A stretch of DNA of 64,000 nucleotides. Source: Chloracidobacterium sp. (GTDB lineage: Bacteria; Acidobacteriota; Blastocatellia; Pyrinomonadales; Pyrinomonadaceae). Below are positions 1-7,955 of the stretch, in pieces. The position numbers were made by a program, and so were the translations under genes. Each line of letters starts with the position of its first letter. The first letter of the stretch is position 1. The notes under the pieces are model-generated. The model was not told the origin of the DNA, made no database searches, and saw nothing but the letters and a program-made list of their open reading frames with translations. The stretch is taken from assembly GCA_016716305.1 (NCBI GenBank), contig JADJWP010000002.1, positions 2,168,501 to 2,232,500 of the forward strand, given 5' to 3'.

Positions 1-781
1 GTTCCTCTCCGACGTTGAGCGGATCTTTATCGACATCGACATACGGGCGAACAGCGTCCAATGGGCGAACGGACAGTTTTTTGTGCTCGCTCAGTTTTGA
101 GATCAGAGCGTCTGCAATTCCGAGGTCGTAGATCGTATCCCTCCCTTGTAGATCGAGCGGCTTCAATGGCATTACGACCAGGCGGGTCGTTTCGCCCTTG
201 CTGAGAATGCCTTGAGTATTGAATGTCACGTAAAGGGCAAGGCCGCTCACAAGTACGAATACTATGCCGGCAAAAGCGGCCCGTCCGAGAAGCCTTTTCG
301 CCGGCGCGGTCTGCTCCTCGGTTTCAACGACATCGGCCGCCGATCGGGAAGTGTCGCTCGTGATTTGTTCGGGCGGTGCCGGAGAAACGTCGTCCGCGAC
401 CCCAACGATGCCGCGCAGATCCGACAATCGATAAGCTCCCGAACTCTCGGTCGCTATCGAAACCGGATAGACGAACCGGTACCCCAGCTTTGGCACCGTT
501 TGCACAAATCTGTCTTTTGAAGTGTCATCGAGAGCGTGGCGGATCGTCCAGATCGCTTTTGTCAGCGATCCCTCCTCGACAAAGGCGTCATTCCAAACCG
601 TATCTAAAAGCTCCGATTTTGTGACAAGGTGGCCGTGGCGCTCGACCAGGGTCTTGAGAACATGGAACGACTTGTTGTTGATCGAGATCCTTTCGCCGTT
701 CCGAAGCAGCAATTCTTCACCTGCAACTAGCTGAAAACCGCCGAATTCGTAGATCGTCACGTTTTTCGCCGTCGATTCCAT
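1..781 (-). CDS. Winged-helix (OmpR/CadC-type) regulator with TolB-like periplasmic domain, partial
   Basis: Open frame running off the left edge: 260 codons are visible and the C-terminus is missing. The start is the ATG at 781; an in-frame TAA lies two codons upstream. Residues about 8-105 form an OmpR-type winged helix (GGFQL near the start, then LVTKSELLDTVWND and TVPKLGYRF), so the protein should bind DNA without a receiver domain. A linker is followed by one membrane helix near residues 165-185. The segment after it (RLVVMPLKPL, LGIADALISKLS) resembles the TolB/FlgO-like N-domain common in acidobacterial CadC-like regulators. Likely a membrane-anchored one-component regulator; ligand and targets are unknown. 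No partner gene is adjacent. Confidence 0.85.
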   Translation of the reverse strand, partial: MESTAKNVTIYEFGGFQLVAGEELLLRNGERISINNKSFHVLKTLVERHGHLVTKSELLDTVWNDAFVEEGSLTKAIWTIRHALDDTSKDRFVQTVPKLGYRFVYPVSIATESSGAYRLSDLRGIVGVADDVSPAPPEQITSDTSRSAADVVETEEQTAPAKRLLGRAAFAGIVFVLVSGLALYVTFNTQGILSKGETTRLVVMPLKPLDLQGRDTIYDLGIADALISKLSEHKKLSVRPLDAVRPYVDVDKDPLNVGEE

Positions 782-1470
782 CGGTTAAGAAATTGGTAAG
801 AAGAAAGTAAGCATGACGCGAAGACCCCGGCAAAGAGTTTGTCCTACCATCGACATGTGTAGACAAATATTGACTGTCTGTTCGGAGCTCTTTCGAGCCA
901 CGAAGTTCGACTGGCAGAACGATGGTCGATTTTAGTCCCGCTTCCGGCCAAAACGCAAGGGTTTTGTGCACGCCGGACACGATACCGACAGGGCGATAGT
1001 TCGACCGCTGCGACCGGATCGCAACGACCATCATCGAAAACCGGTATTTCCGATGATCCTTGTTTCATCGGTCCGCAGCCGAAGGCGGTCGATGAAAGTT
1101 GAGAATTTCGATGAGGGATCCACCTGTGTCGTTAGATCCTGAACTCACAACGATAAGATCACGGGCTTTCTTTATAGGCAGTCTGGCCGCACGGCAGCCA
1201 GGGGAGGTCGGCTTAATGAGTTCGCCGTAGTACCGATTGATGATCGATCTAGGTGATCTCTCATCGTGTTTCCGTTAAGAAAGCCGAGGGTTTCCGTGCC
1301 AGGGCAAGTCTTTTGGGTCTTTTCTTGCCGACCGAGGTCACGGTCATTGCAATTCTGTTTCTATGTCCCTTTGAGGTTCCTGCAGGTCTGATCAAGCCGC
1401 GATGTAGTAAGCCCGAAAGATCGGACTGAGATGAACTTGTACGTTCCTGTCCACGCCTTAAGGGATAGCG
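782..1470. other. Gene-poor stretch, nothing recognised
   Basis: About 690 bases with only short unconvincing frames on the minus strand and no RNA gene, repeat or terminator that I can recognise. It contains the promoter region of the regulator to its left. Confidence 0.5.
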
Positions 1471-1869
1471 CTACGTAAGCGATTTCTTTTTCCTCCGCTT
1501 GCGGCCGCCGACCGAGATGGTTTCGTTCAGTTTCAGGTAAAGTGCGCCGTCGACGATCTCGGGTTTGATGAATTTCAGGGTCGTGTCGACCTCGATATTA
1601 AAATGGCGGCAGAACGGAGCAGAGTTTATTCGCCAGCTTACACCGGTCGTGACCACGGGAAAGGCTTCGGGCCGGCGCGCGCTCGCGGGTTCGATGGCAA
1701 TGGTGTCGCGGACGCGGCTAAAGCTCAGAAAAACAGCGCCGGGTTTGCCCAACGCGTTGAAGAGGTTTCGGTTGAGCAAGATCAGCTTTGCAGGGCTGAT
1801 CGTCACATGCAGGCGTTTGCTGATGGCCTCGTTCGCCCCGCCCTGAAATCTTTCAAAGTCTCGTTCCAT
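1471..1869 (-). CDS. Conserved hypothetical protein, 132 aa
   Basis: Not assigned to a named family. I chose the ATG at 1869 (protein begins MERDFERF) because AGGA sits six bases upstream; the same frame has two earlier ATGs, at 1875 and 1887, with poorer spacing. The sequence is a mixed alpha/beta small soluble domain with no signal peptide or membrane helix and a strongly basic tail (GGRKRRKKKS). The motif GKPGAVFLSFSR and the well-formed frame suggest a real, conserved gene. The basic tail might contact nucleic acid, but this is only a guess. It stands alone, upstream regions on both sides being non-coding. Confidence 0.6.
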   Translation of the reverse strand: MERDFERFQGGANEAISKRLHVTISPAKLILLNRNLFNALGKPGAVFLSFSRVRDTIAIEPASARRPEAFPVVTTGVSWRINSAPFCRHFNIEVDTTLKFIKPEIVDGALYLKLNETISVGGRKRRKKKSLT

Positions 1870-2244
1870 GACCATTCCTGCGACCATCCGAGAATTGTGA
1901 GCAGCCGACCACAGGGCGGAGGCCCGCCGATCATCGGCAGCCAGTCTTTCCCCGTCAGGTGTATTATAGATAGCACATTGTTGCAGATAAGGTCAACAGC
2001 TTTTTGCACGGGCGAAAACGGCCGGAAATTTACCAAACTCGGGTTCGTTTTGCCTGTTTTACGAAATTAATGGAATTTACGCCAGATCACCCGAAAACGA
2101 CTCAAGAGTGGTCATATTTACCTGGCCTGTGGTCCGTTTTAGAGGCGAAATGGTACGGTTTATACTGGCAAATGCACAATTTGGTTGCTGATCTGAAACT
2201 ATATTCCGGTCATTTGCCGCATTTTTCGCTCCCGGTCATAAAGA
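1870..2244. other. Intergenic, no gene seen
   Basis: 375 bases separating the hypothetical gene from the gyrB terminator. I see no convincing coding frame; it probably holds the promoter of the gene at 1471-1869. Confidence 0.5.
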
Positions 2245-2278
2245 CGAAAAAGCGGCCGACCTGCGTGAGGCCTGCCGC
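2245..2278 (-). terminator. Rho-independent terminator after gyrB
   Basis: On the minus strand a GC-rich stem (GCGGC, mismatch, GGCC; loop TCACGCA; GGTC, mismatch, GCCGC) is followed by TTTTTCG. It begins 23 bases after the gyrB stop codon. Confidence 0.75.
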
Positions 2279-2301
2279 CGTGATCTTTGCTGAAACATCG
2301 C

Positions 2302-4716
2302 CTAAACGTCGAGATTCTTTACGTCTAAAGCGTTGTCTTCGATGAACTTGCGCCGCGGTTCGACCTGATCGCCCATCAGCACGGTGAATATCGCGTCCGT
2401 CTCGATCATGTCTTCGACCCGAACCTGCAGCAGCGTCCTTTTTTCGGGATCCATCGTCGTTTCCCAGAGTTGCTCGGGGTTCATCTCGCCGAGGCCTTTG
2501 TAACGCTGGATCGAAAGGTCTTTCTTCGCCATCGAGGTCACACGTTCAAGCAGATCGGCTCGGGTCTCTATCGTCTCCGACTTGCCGTTGTCGCCTATCA
2601 CGAACGGACCGGGATAATCGGCCTCCAGGCTCCGCATCAGCTCGACAGCCTTTTGAAACTCGACATAACTTGCGAGGTTCCAGTCAAATACGACGTTGTG
2701 GGTATTGGGATAGGTGACCTCGACCTCGTAAAGCCCATGTTCTTCGTCGGGTATAAGCTCGGTCTTGAATCCTGCCCTTGAAAGAAAGCCTTCGACCTCG
2801 GCCATTAGTTCCTGCTGTGCAAAGACCTTTTTGAGCTTTACGCCGTGCTTCGCCAGTACGCCGTCCTTGCCGGCAAACGCCTCGAGGAGGGAATATAAAA
2901 GCTTGTCGTCATTACCGATACGGCGGACAAAACGCTCGAAGTAATTCTTGAATTCGATGGTTTGCTCTAGTGTTTTTGCGAGTTCGCGGCCCTCGATCGT
3001 CCGTCCGTTCATCTCTATCTGTACATCGTTCGTTCCCATACGCATCAGGTAACGGAACATCGACTTTTCGTCCTTGATGTACTCTTCTTTCTTTCCGCGT
3101 TTTACTTTGTAAAGCGGCGGTTGTGCAATGTAGACAAAGCCGCCGTCGACGAGGTCGGGCATCTGCCGGTAAAAGAAGGTCAGCAAAAGCGTGCGGATGT
3201 GGCTGCCGTCAACATCGGCGTCCGTCATCAGGCAGATCTTGTGGTATCGGAGCTTGCTTACGTCAAAATCGTCCTTTCCGATCCCGGTCCCGAGGGCTGT
3301 TATCAACGCTTTGATCTCGCCGTGGCCGAGCATCTTGTCGAATCGGGCTTTTTCTACGTTCAAGATCTTGCCCTTTAGCGGGAGCACGGCCTGGTTCTTG
3401 CGGTCGCGGCCTTGCTTGGCCGACCCGCCGGCGGAATCGCCCTCGACGATGTAAAGCTCTGATAACGCAGGGTCTTTCTCCTGACAATCGGCCAATTTGC
3501 CGGGCAGGGTCGAGGTTCCAAGTGCGCTTTTACGGACGATCTCGCGTGCCTTTCTTGCCGCTTCGCGGGCACGAGCCGCATCGACCGCTTTGCCAACTAT
3601 CTTTTTAGCAACACTGGGGTTCTGCTCGAAAAACTCTCCCAGCTTCTCGTTAAGAAACGATTCGACCGGCCCTTTGACCGGCGAGTTTAGCTTGCCCTTT
3701 GTCTGTCCTTCGAACTGCGGCTGCGGGATCTTAACGCTGATGACGGCAACGAGGCCTTCGCGGACGTCGTCGCCCGAAAGCGTGACTTTTGCGTTCTTTG
3801 TCAACCCCGAGCTTTCCGCGTAGTTGTTGATGGTGCGGGTTATCGCACCTCGAAAGCCCGAAAGATGGGTGCCCCCGTCAACCGTGTTGATATTGTTCGC
3901 AAAAGAGAAGATCTTTTCATCGTAGCTGTCGTTGTACTGCATCGAGACTTCGATCGACAGTTCATCATCTATCTGTTCGAAATAAAGGGGTTCTTCGTGA
4001 AGCGGACTCTTGTTTTTGTTCAAATGTTTGACAAATTCTGCGATCCCTCCTTTGTAAAAGAACTCGTGCGACCGTTCCGGCTGTTCGCGTTCATCCTTAA
4101 TAAAAATGCGAATTCCCTTATTGAGAAACGCCTTTTCGCGAAGCCGTTCTGATAGCTTGTCAAAGCTATAAACCGTCGATTCGAAAATATCAGCGTCTGG
4201 TTTGAAGGTGATCTTCGTTCCCCTTTTACTCGTCGTCCCGGTCTCAACAAGAGGTGACACTGGAATGCCGACCTGAAACTCCATTTCGTGAGTCTTGCCG
4301 TCCCGCCAGATCTCAAGCTTGAGCCATTCACTAAGAAAATTGACGCACGAAACGCCCACACCGTGAAGCCCGCCTGAGACTTTGTAGGAATTCGAATCGA
4401 ACTTGCCGCCGGCATGGAGCACGGTCATCACAACCTCTGCCGCCGAACGCCCCTCTTGTTTATGAATATCGGTCGGGATGCCGCGGCCATTATCGATGAC
4501 CGTGATCGAATCATCCATATGGATCGTCACTTCGATCGTATCGCAATACCCCGCCAGTGCTTCGTCAACGGAATTGTCGACGACCTCGTAGACAAGGTGG
4601 TGTAACCCAATGTCACCGGTTGAACCGATGTACATCGCGGGCCGTTTGCGAACCGCATCGCGGCCCTCAAGGACTGTTATCGAATCTGCCCCGTACTCTG
4701 TCTTTGCTTTAGCCAA
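2302..4716 (-). CDS. gyrB: DNA gyrase subunit B
   Basis: ATPase subunit of DNA gyrase, which introduces negative supercoils with GyrA (not in this window). Visible landmarks: GHKL ATPase with VVDNSVDEAL, DNGRGIP and GGLHGVGVSCVN; transducer domain; TOPRIM motif EGDSAGGSA with DADVDGSHIRTLLL; and the C-terminal KGLGEMNPEQLWETTMDP. The start is a TTG at 4716 with AGAGG nine bases upstream. At 804 aa it is the long form, as in E. coli: about 170 extra residues lie between the TOPRIM core and the C-terminal tail (around 560-730). gyrB stands next to recF, as around many origins, with about 450 bases between them and its own terminator. Confidence 0.98.
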   Translation of the reverse strand: MAKAKTEYGADSITVLEGRDAVRKRPAMYIGSTGDIGLHHLVYEVVDNSVDEALAGYCDTIEVTIHMDDSITVIDNGRGIPTDIHKQEGRSAAEVVMTVLHAGGKFDSNSYKVSGGLHGVGVSCVNFLSEWLKLEIWRDGKTHEMEFQVGIPVSPLVETGTTSKRGTKITFKPDADIFESTVYSFDKLSERLREKAFLNKGIRIFIKDEREQPERSHEFFYKGGIAEFVKHLNKNKSPLHEEPLYFEQIDDELSIEVSMQYNDSYDEKIFSFANNINTVDGGTHLSGFRGAITRTINNYAESSGLTKNAKVTLSGDDVREGLVAVISVKIPQPQFEGQTKGKLNSPVKGPVESFLNEKLGEFFEQNPSVAKKIVGKAVDAARAREAARKAREIVRKSALGTSTLPGKLADCQEKDPALSELYIVEGDSAGGSAKQGRDRKNQAVLPLKGKILNVEKARFDKMLGHGEIKALITALGTGIGKDDFDVSKLRYHKICLMTDADVDGSHIRTLLLTFFYRQMPDLVDGGFVYIAQPPLYKVKRGKKEEYIKDEKSMFRYLMRMGTNDVQIEMNGRTIEGRELAKTLEQTIEFKNYFERFVRRIGNDDKLLYSLLEAFAGKDGVLAKHGVKLKKVFAQQELMAEVEGFLSRAGFKTELIPDEEHGLYEVEVTYPNTHNVVFDWNLASYVEFQKAVELMRSLEADYPGPFVIGDNGKSETIETRADLLERVTSMAKKDLSIQRYKGLGEMNPEQLWETTMDPEKRTLLQVRVEDMIETDAIFTVLMGDQVEPRRKFIEDNALDVKNLDV

Positions 4717-5165
4717 ATGTAATAACCTCTATCGAATACTATTTAATTGCTCCGAACCCGTTCTTTTCCTTCAACTCGCGATTTGAACTCTGGGCTCCAC
4801 GCTTTTGTAAACCACCCGGATCAGAAAGTGTAAGTCGTGACCTTTGCGCTCAAGACACCGTTTTTATCACTGTTTGGCATCCCTGGCCGTGCACAATTGG
4901 CGTTTGGGGAGACTTGACCGCACCACACTCGGTCAAACGAATTTCCCACTTTTTTTCTAATGCCATGCCTGACGGCCGGTCATCGCTTTCGAAGTTGAAG
5001 CACCGGAGCGATTCTTGGATATTCTTTCCAATTAGCCGAGTCGATGATCTCGACTCGCTCGATCAACCATGCCACGCAGGAAACGGTGTTTGCGGGAATT
5101 TCGCTCCCGGGATCAACCATGAATTATAGCAGTTTTGGAGACGATAAAATAGTCGCGAAACACTA
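4717..5165. other. recF-gyrB intergenic region
   Basis: About 450 bases without a supported gene. It should contain the gyrB promoter (minus strand). I see no repeat or RNA gene. Confidence 0.5.
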
Positions 5166-6281
5166 TCAGATAGCGGCTTTCATGTGTTTTGCAATGCTGC
5201 CGTTCTCAACTTCGAGAACATTGGCGGAGCTCCCAAATTCCTCGACAAAGCTCGTTTTAGATGTGCTCACGAATGTTTGTGTCTTTCCGGCGAGAAATTC
5301 CAGAAGTTGGCCTATCCGACGATGATCGAGTTCTGCATCAATATCGTCCAGGAGAAAAACCGGATACTCACCGCGAGTTGAGTTGAACAGCTCGATATTC
5401 GCGAGAAGAAGCAGCAATAGAGCACTTCGCTGCTGTCCGGCCGAACCATACTTCCTGATATCCCGGCCGTCGAAACTGATCTCGAGATCATCTCTATGCG
5501 GACCGACGAGTGCACGCCCGGCAACCATTTCCGCTTGTGTTCGCAGCATGAGGCGTTCCTCAAGCAGGGCTTCGTAATTCGATAGATCGCCTTTGCCCTC
5601 AAGATTAGATACGAACCGAATAAACAACTCCTCGCGGCCAAACAAACGCCTATGCAGAAATTCATTCATTCGCTCTACGAACCTGATCCGGCCTTTATGT
5701 ATCCGTGTCGCAAGCGAAATCAATTGATCGTTCCAGGGCTTTAGAAGTTCAATTGTTTGCTCGATCGAGTATTCGTTGTCGCGGGCAGTCTGAAGCAAGG
5801 CCGTTTTGTGCCTCAAGACGCGGGAATAGTCGCTAAATGTCTGAACAAACGGGGGATGCAGCGACACGATACCGCCATCAATGAACCGTCGTCGAGCTTC
5901 CGGCGTCCCGCGGACGACCTCAAGTTCTTCAGAATTGAAAACAACGGCGTGTACCTGGCCCAAGTATTCACCAACCGAACTTTTCTTGCCATTTATAGAA
6001 AGCGCCTTTACACTATTCTGGATAGCGACCTGCAGTTCGCGATCGATCCCTTCCGATTGGCGAACGCGCCCACGAACTATCGCCCACTCCTCATTGAAAC
6101 TGATAGTTTCAGTGAGTTTCGAGGTCTTGAAAGACCTCGCGGTCGAAAGCAGATATATTGCTTCAAGCCAGTTGGTCTTTCCGTGCCCATTTTCCCCTAC
6201 AAAAATATTTAGCCCATCCGAGCAGTCGATCTTCCCCCCGATATTGCGGAAATTCTGTGTTTCGACACATTCGAGCTGCAT
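5166..6281 (-). CDS. recF: DNA replication and repair protein RecF
   Basis: SMC-like ABC ATPase that loads RecA at single-strand gaps and stalled forks together with RecO/RecR. 371 aa, the usual length. The N-terminus (LECVETQNFRN) and Walker A (GENGHGKTN, about residues 29-37) are present. Also seen are the signature region (GSAGQQRSALLLLLLANIE) and Walker B with the D-loop (FLLDDIDAELD). The ATG at 6281 is well placed. It lies upstream of gyrB in the same direction, as in the classical dnaA-dnaN-recF-gyrB order, but dnaA and dnaN are some 53 kb away in this genome. Confidence 0.97.
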   Translation of the reverse strand: MQLECVETQNFRNIGGKIDCSDGLNIFVGENGHGKTNWLEAIYLLSTARSFKTSKLTETISFNEEWAIVRGRVRQSEGIDRELQVAIQNSVKALSINGKKSSVGEYLGQVHAVVFNSEELEVVRGTPEARRRFIDGGIVSLHPPFVQTFSDYSRVLRHKTALLQTARDNEYSIEQTIELLKPWNDQLISLATRIHKGRIRFVERMNEFLHRRLFGREELFIRFVSNLEGKGDLSNYEALLEERLMLRTQAEMVAGRALVGPHRDDLEISFDGRDIRKYGSAGQQRSALLLLLLANIELFNSTRGEYPVFLLDDIDAELDHRRIGQLLEFLAGKTQTFVSTSKTSFVEEFGSSANVLEVENGSIAKHMKAAI

Positions 6282-6437
6282 TTAGCGATTTTAACACGTC
6301 GGCATGTTTTGCATGTCGGAGAAAACAAACACAGGCCGCCAAAGATAATTTTCTGGAAGGATCATAGATTCGCAGTATGTTTTAAATGGAGTGTTGTACA
6401 TCTTTTTGCTTTTTTTTAACTGCAACATACACATAAG

Positions 6438-6950
6438 ATGGAGCGAACGATCAGGTCAATAATTCTCATTTTGGTGATGTCCGCGTCATTATTCGCGCAA
6501 CAACAATTGATGCCGGGTAATCAGGCACCTGAATTCACAGCTATCGGTCTGGATGGTCGCCAATACAGTCTTAGCCAGTTTCATGGAAAGGTGGTTGTCC
6601 TTACTTTCTGGTCGTCCAAGTGCGCGATTTGCCACCACGAAATCCCAAAACTCAATCAGGTCGTCGAACGTTACCAGGGTCAAGATGTGGTATTTCTCGC
6701 TCTCACAATGGAGAGCGACTCTAAAGTGAATTCATATATTCAGAAGTATCCGTTCAACTTTAGCATTCTACCGAATGGCTTCGGGGTGGTTCTGAAATAC
6801 GCAGACATGGACAAGAGCGGGCGAATAAATATGGGTTTCCCTGCACACTTCTTGATCAATCGTCGCGGTGAGATCGAGCTTCGGACAGACGGTTGGGACA
6901 AGACGGCGAACCTGGAATCAAACATTTCCCGACTTCTTGCAGCAGATTAG
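6438..6950 (+). CDS. TlpA/ResA-like thioredoxin-fold protein, exported
   Basis: 170 aa. An N-terminal signal sequence (about residues 1-20, ending SLFAQ) targets it across the membrane. The body is an AhpC-TSA/Redoxin fold: PGNQAPEFTAIGLDG, then WSSKCAICHHE with the redox CxxC pair (KCAIC), and a cis-proline region near GFPAHFLI. Family members reduce cytochrome c apoproteins or other periplasmic disulfides. No cytochrome biogenesis gene is adjacent, so the partner is unknown. It is a single-gene unit closed by a strong terminator. Confidence 0.88.
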   Translation: MERTIRSIILILVMSASLFAQQQLMPGNQAPEFTAIGLDGRQYSLSQFHGKVVVLTFWSSKCAICHHEIPKLNQVVERYQGQDVVFLALTMESDSKVNSYIQKYPFNFSILPNGFGVVLKYADMDKSGRINMGFPAHFLINRRGEIELRTDGWDKTANLESNISRLLAAD

Positions 6951-6984
6951 TATTCCGCTAGTGCTTTTCTCTTTACTCCTTTAA

Positions 6985-7016
6985 CCCGGCTGTAGGGGTA
7001 CAGCCGGGCTTTTTTT
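6985..7016 (+). terminator. Rho-independent terminator
   Basis: Perfect 10-bp stem CCCGGCTGTA / TACAGCCGGG with a GGGG loop followed by seven T. It ends the thioredoxin-like gene and precedes the tRNA. Confidence 0.95.
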
Positions 7017-7097
7017 GTTATACAAAATGATTTGTTTCGGCGGCCACTTTGCGGTATATTTCCTTTTCGTCTCGCAAAATGGGCGTTTGATCCAAGT

Positions 7098-7183
7098 GGA
7101 GAGGTAGCCTAATTGGTAAGGCAGTAGTCTTGAAAACTACCGCGCGTAAGCGCTTGCAGGTTCGAGTCCTGTCCTCTCCGCCA
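7098..7183 (+). tRNA. tRNA-Ser (anticodon UGA)
   Basis: Cloverleaf built by eye: acceptor GGAGAGG / CCTCTCC; D stem GCC / GGC; anticodon stem GTAGT / ACTAC with loop CTTGAAA (anticodon TGA at 7131-7133). A long class-II variable arm spans about 7141-7155, and the T arm carries TTCGAGT. Discriminator G and an encoded CCA end at 7183. The long variable arm fits serine. Confidence 0.96.
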
Positions 7184-7272
7184 TCTCTATCCTCTCGGCC
7201 GCCCGGACCGTCTCAATTTTCCCAAATATTGATTGATTTAAGGAAAGAATTGGTGTAGTTTTGCTGTACGAA

Positions 7273-7292
7273 ATGAATGAAGATTCATTCAT
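7273..7292. promoter_or_regulatory. FadR-like operator palindrome
   Basis: Perfect 8-bp arms ATGAATGA / TCATTCAT around AGAT, 45 bases before the TetR-family start codon. The 18-bp core TGAATGA-N4-TCATTCA matches the operator layout known for Bacillus-type FadR, a TetR-family fatty-acid-degradation repressor. Inference: autoregulation of the tetR-acyl-CoA synthetase pair, relieved by acyl-CoA. Confidence 0.75.
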
Positions 7293-7337
7293 AAATTCCA
7301 CCTGGCCGTTGTCAGGACGCAAAATGTCGCAGGAAAT

Positions 7338-7955
7338 ATGTCGCGAATCTCAAAATCAGCAACCGAGGCGCGGCCAATGATCGCCGATAAACGACAGGCG
7401 ATCTTACGAGCTGCGATAGAAGTGTTTGCGAGGAAGGGGTATTTCAATTCAAAGGTGGCAGACATCGCCGGAGTTGCCGGGATTGCCGACGGCACCGTCT
7501 ATTTGTATTTCAAAAGCAAGGACGAGATTCTGCATTCGATCTTTGACCGAGCAATGGCAGAGTTTATAGACGAGGGAAAGAGCCAATTATCGATGCTGTC
7601 GTCACCAGAAGAGAAATTGCGCAAGATCGCCGAGCTTCACCTCGGGCGACTGAGCGATGACCGTGACCTTGCGATCGTATTTCAAGTCGAATTGCGCGGT
7701 TCGACAAAGTTCATGCAGGAGTTTTCAGCCGCCGGTTTCGCCGAGTATCTGGACATCATTCGCGAAACGATCGAAGACGGCCAAAAGAGCGGGTTATTCA
7801 GAAAAGATCTCAAGCCGATCGTTTGTGCCAAGATCCTTTACGGAGCGCTCGATGAAATGGTGACCAATTGGATCTTGTCTAACCGAACCTATTCACTTGC
7901 ACCGATGGCGGACGAGGTCATGAAGATCTTTTTTGGGGGTATGCTGCGAAGATGA
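7338..7955 (+). CDS. TetR-family regulator, FadR-like
   Basis: 205 aa. N-terminal TetR helix-turn-helix (about residues 15-60: RQAILRAAIEVFARKGY, VADIAGVAGIADGTVYLYF) and an all-helical C-terminal ligand domain. The chosen ATG has AGGA a few bases upstream; a later start at 7377 is possible. The gene overlaps the acyl-CoA synthetase by ATGA, and a FadR-type palindrome sits in its promoter, so a role as acyl-CoA-responsive repressor of fatty-acid activation is likely. The HTH resembles B. subtilis FadR/YsiA-type regulators rather than the GntR-type FadR of enterobacteria. Confidence 0.9.
   Translation: MSRISKSATEARPMIADKRQAILRAAIEVFARKGYFNSKVADIAGVAGIADGTVYLYFKSKDEILHSIFDRAMAEFIDEGKSQLSMLSSPEEKLRKIAELHLGRLSDDRDLAIVFQVELRGSTKFMQEFSAAGFAEYLDIIRETIEDGQKSGLFRKDLKPIVCAKILYGALDEMVTNWILSNRTYSLAPMADEVMKIFFGGMLRR

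Noticed and set aside
717..1068. Two overlapping minus-strand frames of 74 and 105 codons left of the hypothetical gene
   Set aside because: No ribosome site, no family features, and the longer one overlaps the start of the winged-helix regulator.
2004..2345. 113-codon plus-strand frame before gyrB
   Set aside because: Runs over the gyrB terminator and into the 3' end of gyrB on the other strand; composition unlike a gene.
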